Source of the DNA: Gymnorhina tibicen | Taxonomy: Eukaryota; Chordata; Aves; Passeriformes; Artamidae | NCBI GenBank assembly: GCA_013399875.1 | Contig: VXAZ01006384.1 | Span: 239-64,238 of the forward strand | DNA: 64,000 bases | Direction: 5' to 3' | Part shown: positions 49,641 to 62,300 of the stretch, piece after piece | Layout of the letters: each line of letters begins with the position of its first letter | Position numbering within the stretch: position 1 is the first letter of the stretch | Notes under the pieces: generated by a model | What the model was told of the DNA's origin: nothing | Seen by the model: only the letters and a program-made list of their open reading frames with translations | Databases searched by the model: none | Translations under genes and position numbers: made by a program

Positions 49641-50159
49641 ACAAATAACTCTTTTGGTTATATGCTGGGCAATTCCTCCTATGTGTGTACATGTATGGGG
49701 GAAGATAGGTCCCTTCTGTGAGAGCTCAGCCGGCAGCAGGGACAGCAGAAGTCCATGTCCGGACCAAGACTTGCAGCACCAGCTGGTGCTGGGGCTTTGC
49801 CAACCACAGACCTAAGCACTCACATGACAGTACTGAAGGACCATCTGCAAGCACATTAGCTTCCCTAGATTTCCTACCACAGTGGGGGACTTGTTATATT
49901 TTTTTCAATAAATGACACTTTTTACCGTTTTGATCCCAAGGCCTGCATTTCTCCTGTCACCTCACAAAAAGACCCTGCCCACAGTCACAGGCAGTCGCAC
50001 TGCTCTCTTCTGCCAAACCCCAAAACCCCTCACTCTGCCTCCCCTAAGCAAACCCAAGGCTACCCAGAGCTCTTCAGCTGCAAACTGCCATAACTGATTC
50101 TAGGCTCTAAGCTTCCCAGTACAAACACTTGCCAAATATGAGTCATAATTTAAGAAGAA

Positions 50160-50535
50160 ACTACCTCACTTTTCCCTCCTGAGCTGCAGCTGCTCTATCT
50201 GGGGTGCAGTGCTGAGTGGAGTTCAGTGCCCTCCCCCAGGAAACAGGAGGTGGGAAAGTCATGAAGGAGTAAAGCTGAGCATGGAAAAAGGTGAGGGGGA
50301 AGAGCAAGGTGAGTGGTTTTACGTTTTGTCCTTGCTTCTCGCCATGCAACTCTATTTTAATTGGCAATAAATTAATTTTCCCCAAATCAAATCTGCTTTG
50401 CCCATGACAGCAACTGGAGATCCCCCTCTTTATCTCAATTCACAAGCCTTTCCGTCTTATTTTCTCCCCAGTATCCTATTTAAGAGGGGGAATGAGAGAG
50501 AGGCAAGGGGACAGCAGCCAGCCAAGGTCAATCCA
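50160..50535 (+). mobile_element. Partial ERV-type LTR (3' portion), antisense to APBA1
   Basis: The stretch from 50390 (GCTTTGCCCATGACAGCAAC) to about 50533 matches the reverse complement of the terminal part of the 17344-18371 element, including GCCTTTCCGTCTTATTTTCTC and the AAGGTCAATCCACTACA end. AATAAA is at 50366-50371 just before it, where an R-region signal is expected. The 5' half is shorter than in the other copy. The left boundary is uncertain. Confidence 0.65.
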
Positions 50536-50561
50536 CTACAAGCTCACTGAAAGAAACTAAT

Positions 50562-50980
50562 TGTCATGACAGTAGTATTGACAAATACTCAACTCTCTTT
50601 AATTTAATGCAAATATGGGGAAAACTGACTTCACATGAGTAAAGATTTACCCCAGGAAGGTTTGCGGCCATCTTTTTTCCCTTTTTTCCCTCTTCTGGGC
50701 AGCACCATGCTGGGGGAGAGGGCGCTATTTCGGGTATTTCTATCATTTCGGGTTTCTCTTTGTTCTTGGGGAGTTTGTGAGATTTAGCAATTCTGTACCT
50801 AGTGATTATTTACTGTCATTTTTCTGCCTGTTGCAGTTTTGCTTGTTAATAAACTGTTATTTTTTGACTCTCGTCAATTTACTTGTATTTCTCCTTACTG
50901 GGGGAAAGGGATTGGTTGAAACTAAGGGAGGTAAGTCATTTTAGAGTGTCCACCTTTTAAAATTGTCTAAAACCAAGACA
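50562..50980 (+). mobile_element. Second ERV-type LTR, different family, abutting the previous one
   Basis: It starts near TGTCATGACAG and ends near CTAAAACCAAGACA, with TGTC/GACA inverted termini. It includes TTGTTAATAAACTGTTAT with AATAAA at 50848-50853 and a U5-like tail with GGGGGAAAGGGATTGG. The layout and 3' end resemble avian ERV LTRs with TTAATAAACTG signals. No target-site duplication found. Confidence 0.5.
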
Positions 50981-51557
50981 GACAGACATGTTGTTGGTCT
51001 TCTTCTCAATCCTCCAACTGTCTTGGCACTGAAAAGCCCATTTTACAGACCACTCTGAAGCAATAAATCAAAAAACCCTCTGAAATCATCTTGCCTGGTT
51101 TATTATACCACAACAACATCAGTGATTTAAATCCTCAAAATTCGTATCTACACTCTTGTCTATTTTACTAAGTGTTCTCTTAAATAAAATGTAAACGGAA
51201 AACCCTTTGCTTATACTTTGCAGACTTCCAGCTCTAAAGACAGTTTCTGTACCAAGACACTCAAAACATTGAGTGTGACACCTTTATACCCAATATATGA
51301 CTATGAAATAGGCAAAACCATTGTGCCTTCAATAAATAATATATTCAAAAATAGCACAGACAAGCCACCATAAACTCTTGTGGTTCTTTGCAAGTTTCAT
51401 GATCACAGCTATGTAGGATACTTTTCATTTTTTAAAAAAAAGTTTCTCTGGATTTTTTTATGCAGCAGAACACAAATACCATGATCTTTAGTACTCCCAA
51501 AATCTTTTAGAGCTGCTCTACAGTACTTGTTACCTTCAGCTGCCTCAGAGGATTATT

Positions 51558-51586
51558 ATTCTATTAAGGTGTTACCTTAATAGAAT
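51558..51586. repeat. Perfect 13-bp palindrome with 3-nt loop
   Basis: ATTCTATTAAGGT, then GTT, then ACCTTAATAGAAT. A related copy of its right arm (TTAACAGAATTACAAA) follows near 51611-51626, suggesting a local duplication. Confidence 0.88.
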
Positions 51587-51789
51587 TACAAAAAGAAGTC
51601 CAATTCTATCTTAACAGAATTACAAAGTGCAAAGTCAGAATCAACTTTCAGAATTAAAAATCAAATAATTTTGAGCCCACATTTACTTCATCTTTTCCTT
51701 CTATGAGATTTGCAATGTTTCATATTAGTTAAGGAAACTGCTGAACTGCAGGCTTTACACTGTGCTAAAAATAGACATCATCAGCACTA

Positions 51790-51925
51790 TAGATAATATG
51801 ATACCACCAATAATATAATACATAATAATTATAGCAATTGTTATATTTTATTACAATATTAATCCTTATATATTATTACTTTTATTTAAGATATATTTAT
51901 ATAGTATAAAGAATATAATAAAGTA
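51790..51925. repeat. AT-rich low-complexity tract
   Basis: About 135 bp of almost pure A and T, with many TAATAT and TATTAT words. No coding or element signal. Confidence 0.75.
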
Positions 51926-52940
51926 ACACTTACTACTTTCTACTGATAGGATTTTTTAAAAATAGACTGTATCACTAAGAATACCTGGCTGCATCACTGA
52001 TAATATTACAGATATTATTTCTGTCCCAAGAGGATAACACCGATAAAATTAACAACTTACACTGACGTTAATGTACTGACTACTGAGTAAAAGTTTCTTG
52101 ACATCCTCTGGAGCTAGGCAGAGAATTCCACGGAAGTCCAAAATCCTGACTTTAGTTCAACTTTTCTTGTAAGGAACATCACACTACAAAAAATGCTACG
52201 CTGATGTCCGTATCTGATGAATTATTCAACAATTTCTCAGTTAAACTAAAAAATGTATTATATCTGACTTCTGTTAAAAAAAAAAAAACCTTTTATTTAC
52301 AAAGCAATTTACAGTTTGAAAAGGCGAACAAGTTTATTAAGAATTATTTCCATGTAAGTTGTTACGCTTGGAGTGTCCTTTCATTAACAGGATAAAGAAT
52401 CACTGGTGTGACTTGCAAATCATTGATATATTCATGCAACTGGAGCAAACAATCTCCTTGACTAAAACCCACAGACCTGTTCTTATTCCAATATGTGGTA
52501 TCTGGTGCACCAAGGTTAAGTCACTATACTAAATTTTCTGAAATAAATGTTACCCAGTTTGCAAGAGGAAATCAGCTTCTCCTTCAAATCCATTCCGAAA
52601 CAGTTCAATGATTCTGCATTTCTTTAAACAACAAGAGGGAATTATTTGTGACTATGCATTAATTCAGAAAAAGGAAGATCAAATAACAAAACCAACCAAC
52701 CAAAGCACTTCCTAAAAGCTTCCGTTGGTAAAAAATAGTTTCTAGTACACCTCAGGGTAGCGAGTCAGTAACCCTTGCTCCAAATAGGCTGACAGATCAA
52801 GGCGTATGATTCTGTCTGCAAATACATCACTACAGAAATATATCTCATGTCTCTGCAATCCAAGCAGGTGGACAAAAAATACCCCAAAACCCACAGTAAT
52901 CACCCAATTAGATCCACATCTATAAAAACCTTTTGGCCCT

Positions 52941-52970
52941 ACGCTGGTGATTTGCACGCTGGTGATTTGC
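52941..52970. repeat. Exact tandem duplication of a 15-bp unit
   Basis: ACGCTGGTGATTTGC occurs twice in direct succession (52941-52955 and 52956-52970). Confidence 0.95.
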
Positions 52971-53822
52971 AGATTTCACAGAAACAAGCTTTTCTTGCTT
53001 ATTAAAAAATTTATAGGCATCTGTACAGCAAGATAACCAAGAGTTTCAGCTGTATATCTTTCACCGAGATACCACATTATTTCCTAGCAAATTGAACAAA
53101 AAGACTTCTGTAAGAAATGGATGGTATGTAAAGGAAATTGTGAGTAAGAAGTGAATGTAGAGTACACAGCCTCACAATAGCTGAGGCCCTAGTAAGGACC
53201 CACGACAGCCCACAGCGAAAGTGTGAAAAACAGGGTATCCTGCTGCTCTGGCACACACTCTGGCACAGACGGTAAGAACCCCATCACGAGGAATTGGATC
53301 TAGGTAGAGAGCTAAAAGAGAAAAATTCTGTGTAGGAATTGAAAAATGTAAACCAAATCCAAGCACTCTAAGACGGCAATAATGCATGAATGCTGCCAAG
53401 CCACCCACACTGAAGCAATTCTGTTGATAATACTGCATAAGGCTTATTTTGCCCACAGAACAACATGAATTATGAAATCTGAGTATGGATGTAGCAAAAC
53501 TGGGACCAATGACAAAAAGGCAATTACCAGCCGGTTGTTTTCTTGTGAAAAGTTTTGGCAGAGACAAGGAGGTACAAGGTTAATGAAAAGCTCAGCCCAA
53601 ACTAAGAAATGAAACAGAGACTAACATAGCAAATAAAGAATAAAATGCCAAATCAAGGGGAGAAAAAGGAAGGCAGGTCTTCCACTGTTAAGTGTGTGCG
53701 TGCCTCTAGATGGTAGTCATGCTGACATGTGAATTCAAGTCCACAAGGAGAATGGAAGAAACCCCTTCGGATGACATGCTGTACTCTCAATCAGGTTTTT
53801 GTTCTTAACATTGATTGTTCCA

Positions 53823-53860
53823 TTTTTTTTTTGGGGGGGGGGGAGGTGGGAGGAGGAGGG
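53823..53860. repeat. T10-G11 homopolymer junction with purine-rich flank
   Basis: Ten T are followed by eleven G, then AGGTGGGAGGAGGAGGG. The G-rich side is on the plus strand, antisense to APBA1. Homopolymer lengths may be affected by sequencing error. Confidence 0.8.
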
Positions 53861-53869
53861 CAGCTGTGG

Positions 53870-54135
53870 AGGCAAGAAATGGATTTACACCTCAGTACCT
53901 AGAAAACTGTAATTTAGTAGTAATTACATATGTGATTCCTCAGATTCTGTATCATTACAGAATTGTAAACCAGTATATTTGATTGCACAGATTATAGATT
54001 ATTTTGCATAGACTATTTTGCTGCTCTACCTGTTTACCCTTTTAATGTTTGTTAATCAATAAACATCTTAATAGCTCGCACCAGCTAAGTCTCAAGTCTC
54101 CCCTCTAAAGATGGGAGTGTCAAATCTTGGCAGTA
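53870..54135 (+). mobile_element. Possible LTR-like 3' portion
   Basis: AATAAA at 54058-54063 in TTAATCAATAAACATCTTAA is followed by a U5-like stretch (GCTCGCACCAGCTAAGTCTC). There are no clear termini or duplication, so this could be unique intron sequence. Confidence 0.25.
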
Positions 54136-57100
54136 ACAGGAAAGTATTCACATAGCAATTTTTCTGATGTTCTTCTAGTATGTACGAGTGAAATTCTGAG
54201 ATAAAATTTGAGGGTCATAAAGCAGCAGCAGGCTCACCTTCCTCAGACTGCCTGATCCAGCATGATCTATTTTCATCTAAAAATGTAGTATTAAACCAAA
54301 CAAACCTGATATGCAAGCAGTGCACTCTTCTCCTACCAAGCTAAATCAAAATCAGGTTGACTTATATTACTACAGGTAAAAAATTATTAAGTAAAAAACA
54401 TACTAACAAATAGGGAGCAATGTAAGAATCCAATTTTCTCCAGTAAGACTAACAAAGAAATAGGTAGCTGCAATGCTGAAGAGATTTCTTTTATAAAGTT
54501 TGTGCTACTGCTTCAAGTTTGTAGAGTTTTGATCATTTTCATACTGAGGCAGAAAGATATGCTTCAAGAACACAGACAGCAGTCAAAAATTCTTGATTTC
54601 TATCTAACTCCTTCCTTCCTGACAGTGTGCAAGTCACAGAAAAATCTCTCCTTTGTGCAAAGAACATGACTCAAAAACTTACCAGGCTACTAGACTGCAG
54701 TGAAAACTAATCAGTGCTTATTTATAGTGAATTCTGAAAATGAAAAGGACAATTTGAATCAGCAAGGAATTCTAAAACAACACAGCACTGGCTGCATGAA
54801 ATACAGTGGGAAGAGGAAGAGACAATTTTTTTTTAATACAGTTTCTATAAGCATAGGGAACAGTTACTCTCTATTTCCTTCATCTCTTTTATTTTTGTAG
54901 CAGGGACAAAAATAAACCTAAAACAAGGTCAGTCTTCTTAAAACACTGAATTTATAAATACAGAAACTATGTCATCCTGAACCAAATCTCCGGAAAATAA
55001 TCATCCGGGAGAATTTATGAGAAATGTATACTTAGTACATAAATGCACATAACAGCAGTAATTAAATTAAACATATCTCTCAAGCATGTTAATTATATCT
55101 GATGTGAATTTTTCATTTCAAGTTAAATCAGGCATACTGCAGCAGACTGAGATTTAAGTATATATAAATACAGATTATGAATTTAACTATAAAATGTATT
55201 ACCAAATTCTCTCCACATCCTAAGGGAAATGCAGGAAGCTAGGAATATAATTAATTTATTGTCTTTAAATCAAACGGGGTAGCACTTGAAATAAGGTATG
55301 CTTTTAAGAGACTGAAGAAATGTCACAAATGGAGTGAGCTGAGTTACTCTTTGTGACTGATTTGATGCAACATCATAATGTTCCCCAAGTATTAAATAGC
55401 TGGTGGTAAGATGAGCAGTGCATGCCTTTGTTTAAAAATTATGCTAATTTTTTCAGCAAAAGTACAGAAATTCTCAGTTTATATGTTTAGGACTACTTGG
55501 GCAGTTCTTTTTGCTGCAGTCTTGCTGAAGCAAATGGGCATCAGGAAGAGGTAATGTTCCTTGTAAATGTTTCTACGTATTACAGGAAGCACATCTAATG
55601 GCAGAAACCAATCCAGCAGTTTCACAGCACAGCTGTTCCACTCACTGCAGGGCAGATACAGATTCTTTTGAGAAGGATCACAGACCAAAACACAGACTGA
55701 TGCCTTTAATCCATGTATGCTGCTTCTCTAATCTTGGAACTACCTTGCAAGGAAAATAGGCAGTGGCTTCAACAAGAACTCCAGGAGTGGCCACAGGCTT
55801 TGTCATCTGCTACGAAATATTTAATATCCCAGTTCTTTTTCCCTCAAAGAAATGCTTGAAAAATTTACTTGAAAGTGGCAAATCCTTCTTCCATTAGAAT
55901 TCAATAATGGCATTTTATTAAGTCCACTCAATTCAGCAGAGTGGGGTACCAATAGGAAAGGCTAAAAAATTTCCAAACATAAGTTTTGCATAAACAATGC
56001 CATCTTGCAACTCATTAAAAAAACTACATAGTTTTTGAGACATAGGATTAAAAAACCCCTACCATCTCACAGACACTGGCCTCAAAATAATTCAACACTG
56101 TTGAATTTTACCAGGGGTTACAGTTACCTACTCTAAGCAACTTATTTTCTTATTCCATAGATAGTTGGGGAGGCAAGCTTCCAGGAGGGTTTGCTCCTGG
56201 AAAAAAGGATCAGATCTTTCCCTCTGAACAGTAATCACAGAAGTCAGTCCAAGCTTCTCAGCTAGCCATGTAATCCCAAGGGATTGACCTTTGGTGGAAC
56301 CGTAATGGACAGCAGACCAGCTGGCTTCCTGAAACACAGAGTGCTATTTCATAAGGCAAACTTCTGTACTGTCCCCAGAGATAGCACATGACTATCCAAG
56401 GTACAAACAACAGGCTGTCATGCACACACCTGCTTTCTCAGTAGACAGCCCCAGACCTGAATGCACACGGAGAAATGAAACACAGCTTGTATTTTAACTA
56501 TTAAGGATCAAAACCTGCTGCCACACTGGCAGGTAGCATGACCACAGTGCCTGGACAACCATGCTGTATGGAAAAGTCCATCCATTTCACATTTCTCAAA
56601 TGCTGCTGAGTGACAAAATACTTTAATCTACAAACTCCCCAGTGACACTGGCCATGCAAGTGGACCTCCATGTATGCGTGGCGGGATCTGCTCTTGTAGC
56701 CCTTCCTTTGATCCAAGAGTCCAAGAATCCATGAACCTTACATGAGACAGCATCTAGCTCTACACAAGACAAATACAAACACACTGGCAAAAATTAGTTG
56801 GGGGTTTTTCAGCTAATTTTAAATACACCTTCACAACATGTTTTTCACAGGTGTCCTGGGGAGACTCAAAAGGTACTTTAATGCCAGGGGTTTAGTCTGA
56901 AATACTTTCAGTGTGAAGCAGCTTAAATACAGTATTGTGAAAAATGCTGTCAAAAGTTCCTTGTTTTCTCCTCCTTGGCTCTCACATCAGAAATACACTG
57001 AGGACTGCTTTTCTGAATGCAATGTTTCACCATTCTGTTCTATATTTTATGTACAAATTCAGCATTGAGCACAAAACCCCAAAGGATCAAAACTGAAATT

Positions 57101-59049
57101 TCAGATAAAGGTTATGAGGCATGAAAAGAAGTACAGAATTTGCCAAAGAATTAATGAAGCATGAAAACCTATAAGGACCCATAAGGGCAGGATAATCACG
57201 GTAAAGATACAACTTAGAGGAAAGAAATACCTACCTGCATAGATTTCATTATTTTGGCTGGTTTTCTGTTTATTTTAAAATATCTCTGATGCCCTCCAGA
57301 CTAGTGCATCTTGGAGTTTACTGCTTAAGAACCAGGCATCATTTTTAAACGCTGTAAACAAATCTTCATGGACAACAAGGGCAGAGAATACACTCTGCTA
57401 CAAGTTAGTCAAAGGGAAACAGCTACATATATTCAGTATTGAAGGCTCTACCAGTCTGTGTAACCCAAGACTTGAACAAGAATAATTCCCGATTGCTTAT
57501 TTTTAGGACTTGTTTACTTTGTGCTATTTAACATGTTATTGTTTTGCTTTTGTACTCTAAAAGAAACTTAATTCCAGTTTGAAATCTTTCATAAATTTAA
57601 CTATACTGTTCCATCTGAAAGCCCTACAAACATTACACCACACCAGGCACCCAGATGTGCCAAGGTACAATCTGGATGGAAATTCAACAAACAGAAATGC
57701 TGAGATAGGCTGATTGCACAGCCATTTGTTTACACTGAGACCCTCTGTAATACTACAGAGACGCATAGTGTAAGAACCGGAGCAGAATGAATTTGTGTAT
57801 TATATTAATACCCAACATGTTGCAGTTCACTCTCCCTGCATAAGCAATTTCCATTTTTGCTCTCTCAGGCACACCATGCTATTTGTGACATGAATCAAAT
57901 TATATTGCTATTCTCAATTACTTAGATGTAGGACAGTATTTTGCACCAGACCAATCTCCTTCAAATGTCTTCACTTCTTCTGGGAATTATGTTGGACATT
58001 ATCCATAATGTAGAACTACTCAGTAAGCAGAAAGAGAGCATTTTAGAGACAAACACTCAGGAAAACTGAGCAAGAGCAACATCAGCCTGCAGAGCTGATT
58101 ATTGAAGGCTTGAGCTGTGGCTTTGACTTTATTAATTTGCAAACATCTACTCTCCTTTTTAATTGCATCACAGAACTTGCTTTCAAAGGAAACAAGGAAA
58201 CTGGCAGGAAAGAATTCATAATCTGAGCTCACAGTGTAAATGTCTTCTAATCCAATTCATGCTCCATCATAACTCAAAGCTTCTCAGACTATCAAACACA
58301 CAGCATGCACGTCAGGTGAAAACACTTAACGTGTAAAGGCAAGTGTAGAGGCTTCAGATTCTGACAGAGAGAGGATCAGCTGATCTGAGCTTTCTGGGAT
58401 TTCACATCTACTTGAAAAGCAAGAAAGCCAGACTCCTTTAACTCCACCCTACCTTATCTGTGTAGCATGTGCTCAGATGTGTTACAATTATTAACTAATG
58501 GGGGAGACAACTAGCATTCAATATAAAATACAAATTAACATGTTTAAACCACCAGTAAACAAGCAGCCATTACATTTTGTTTACAGATCTCCCTTAAAGC
58601 CATGAACTGTAAACAGACCCCCTTTACAGATACCTGCTGGGTATGTCATAACATTTCAGCTCAGCATCTAAATTACATACTGGAAATCACCGGTTACAAT
58701 TCTGACAAAGCCATTGGTATTTTCTACATGGTTCTTATTTTATCTGCTACAGCCTACATATGAAATCTAATCTGTAGAAAGGGAAAAATAATGGATGGAG
58801 TAAAGAACTACAAAGTTGGTCATAAAACTATATATATATGAGTATTATGATGGAGAAACTTTTTCTGTGAACACTTGGGATTACCACTTCATAAATTAAA
58901 AGAATTCTATTGCTCAGACAACTCAAAAGAAACTCAAATCCCTATGTCTGGCTATTCTTTGTCTTCTAAACCATCTTCTATTACTACTAAAACAAAATTA
59001 ATTCTAACACCTGATGAAATCCTGATCAGACAAGAAAGAGAACCATATA

Positions 59050-59340
59050 ATCATAGAACATGCTGAATTAGAAGGGACCCATCAGAATCATAGGGTCCAA
59101 CTCCTGGCCCTTCACAGGACACCCCAAGAATCACACCATGTGCCTGAGAGCATTGTCCAAATGCTTCTTGAACTCTGTCAGGCGTGGTGCTGTGACCACT
59201 TCTCTGGGGAGCCTGTTCCAGCAGAGCAGGGCCGAGCGGGACAATCCCCTCCCTTGCCCAGCTGGTGATGCTATGCCTGATGCCCCCCAAGGGTGCAGTT
59301 GGCCCTCACAATCTACAATGGGTCCAGAGCTACATTAGCA
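59050..59340 (-). mobile_element. CR1 3'-end fragment
   Basis: The plus strand reads AATCATAGAACATGCTGAAT, then AGAAGGGACCCATCAGAATC, GGTCCAACTCCTGGCCCT, CTTGAACTCTGTCAGGC, and TCTGGGGAGCCTGTTCCAGC. This is the reverse complement of a CR1 3' end with its tail at the left. The 5'-most ~50 bases are less certain. Confidence 0.88.
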
Positions 59341-62300
59341 ATGCTGGTCCAACACACACAACTGCCTGGTCAACTTGGCAACTGCCTTGGCAACTGCCAG
59401 GTTCAGTTCTTCTCAGAGGAGAAAGTCAATACATTTTCCCATTATCTCATCAGCAGTTTCATTAAAAATGAATGGTTTTATTTATTTTTGAGGTCTCTTC
59501 TTCCAAACTGGTCAGGAGCTAACCAGCAAGAATACTGCTTGAAGAACAAAAAAAGGAAAATAGAGGCTTTACAATACGAAGTTTGGGAAGGAAAGAAAAA
59601 AAAAAAAAAAGACGTGGCTTTGAGTGGATTGATTTTACCCCCCTGCCTACAAAACAATCAAACTGTAGTTCTGTGACAGCATACCAAAACTCAGCAATCA
59701 CTGAGTCATATCTTGAGATGCCATGTGACACGACCATATCAATGTCCCTGTCCCCGAAGTCAGAATCAGTGACACTGATGACATTTCTGATGTTTCTGAT
59801 ATGTGTATTTATCCATGGTTACTTGGCCAGATTCGAGTGTTTCAATATTCTTACTGCTGGCAGTTTTCCCAAGCTCTCCTCTGACTCTTCACCATTTCAG
59901 TACAAGCTGGTTAGTTATATCCAGTCCTGCCAAACCAAGAACAGAGTGCCTGCTGCCCCTTTCTTCACTGCAGATATTTTCAGTGCTGTGTACACACCAT
60001 CCCTTCTTTAGCCTAAACAATTCCCACTTAATAGTGGGGATTCCCTCTTCACTTAGTCTGTCCTCTAGAGACTTCCACTACCCTCCTTCAAACTGTGATT
60101 TTCATACTATGTCTTACAGCTGAGATTACAATGAATCTCAACAGAAGCACAACGTGGAATCCACCCAGACTCTCCCCACTGCCATTGAAACTAATAAATA
60201 AATAAATTTAGACCAGGGACTTTTAAGGAAACCTTCTACAAAATGAAGCGAAATACTAAATTTAGAATTAAAAAAATTATCACCAAAAAAAAAAAAGTTG
60301 ACTCAACTCATAGTAAGAGGATACCTTTGCAGCTCACCTTTATCAGAGGAAAAAAATTTAAAACATGTCAAAATAATCAATCATCAAAATAAATCCCAGT
60401 CTTTGAACAATTCTCTCTCAGGAACTGAAATTAAAAATGTAGAAGTCAACAGAATAATAAAATCCTTTATGGATAAAAAAACCCCCTCCCTTTATAATTC
60501 TTAAAAAAAGGAAAAAAGAGTAACTCACTACAATTAGATTCATTCTAACATCTTTAACCTGCTTTTAATGGAAATCTCTTGATTCAGTGGTGACAAAGAA
60601 TACTTTGTCTGCCAATCATCTGTCAATTCAGATAATAATATCCAAGACAGAAAGCAAAATACAAAACAGAAACCTAAATGCCAACCCTTTCCACTAAGAT
60701 GTGCTAATATATCAATTTTGACGGCCTAAATTCTACTTCATCACAGTGAAAAGGTTACACATGAAATCAGCCCCCTGTCTTGAAAATCTATTTCTAACGG
60801 GTGAGTTTTCCTCTCTATAACCCATTATTTTCCATTGCACAGCAGCAGTGGCATACTAATGATAATAATAGCAAGGATTCAAAATTATTTCAAATATTTA
60901 TTGAAAAATGCCAAGAAAACAGTTCAAAACAGAAAAGGTATGATTATCACAAAGTTCTGTATTTCTCGTAAAGTAACTGAAACTACTGTCTTGAAGAGCT
61001 CATTCACTTGTAAAAACATTGTTTGTGCAAATAAAAATACTACTATTAGCTGCATGACCTTTTTATGAAAGATCACTATGACTGCAAAATGACAAGTGGT
61101 GGAACTAAGAACAGCCATGTAAGGATTCTAATAATCTCCCTCAGTAATATTTTATTCCATTAATCATAACTCAAGTCTCAGTGAGAAAGAAAAAAGGAAG
61201 TAAAAAAGTAAAATGCAGCAATCATGGTCTGACACTTATCTTATGGAGAACTATAAAAAAATATTTTTTAACATCAAAACATTTAAATTATGATTTTAGA
61301 AACATAATTGAAATTCTATGCTTCATATAGCATCAATTCTTTAAAGATCTACAGAGAATCCAAACACCAAATCACCAAAGCCATAAACAAGAATGAACTT
61401 ATAAAGCATGAACAATAAAATAATTATCTGTACATAAGGAGTTCTGTGGAGAGCCAATTATATATGTGAAGTATACATAATGTTTTAATACAAGTTGATA
61501 TCACTCAAACAAAACTGCAGATATAATTAAAGCTTCATTAAAGATGTAAGATATTCTGTCACTGATTTTTCACTTACTGTTTACCAAAACGAAAACAAAG
61601 AGCCACTCAAGCTTGTAAGATTACAACCTATGAATAACATTACACCGGAAAAAAGATTATGATTAAAGAGCCTGGAAGGTAGGCTCTTCTGTTAATCCAC
61701 AAACAATAGTTTTAAGCGATTAAACATTTCTTTATTTCTCACAGTTACCTTTTTTAGCCATTGGCAATTTTTCATTTATTTTATAAGAGTCTCAAAGATA
61801 ATGGACTTTCTTAAAAGCTTCACAAGCAATCCCAGTTCATTGTCCCAGCAGGTGAAGGGTGAGAAGTCCAGCAGCAGCTGGCAGACCAATCCACATACAG
61901 CATGACCAGTCCTACTGCTCAGCAGGTCTTTGGCCTGACCCTATCCTCACCCTCTTCTCCTTCATGACCAGCTTTCTGGCTTTCTAGGGAGATGTGTAGT
62001 AAGGATATGGAGAGTAGGACAAGAAAGCAATAGACTAATATAAAACCACTAGACTTATGAAATCTTTATGAATCTTTAAAAAATCAGGTTCCTTGTATTT
62101 TAACTTTTTATGAAAATTAAAGCATGGGAGGAATCGCAGTCCCCTGCCTGTCCTTTAGTGCATCACACAGATCCCCAACGCCAGCCTCCCTTTATTTTAC
62201 CAGTTCTGGCTTTGGACCAGACACAACTCCCAGATTCTCTCATGGAAGTTCTTCCCCACAGCAGCACTTTCCTGTCTATACTGAGCTAGCCACTCTTGTG

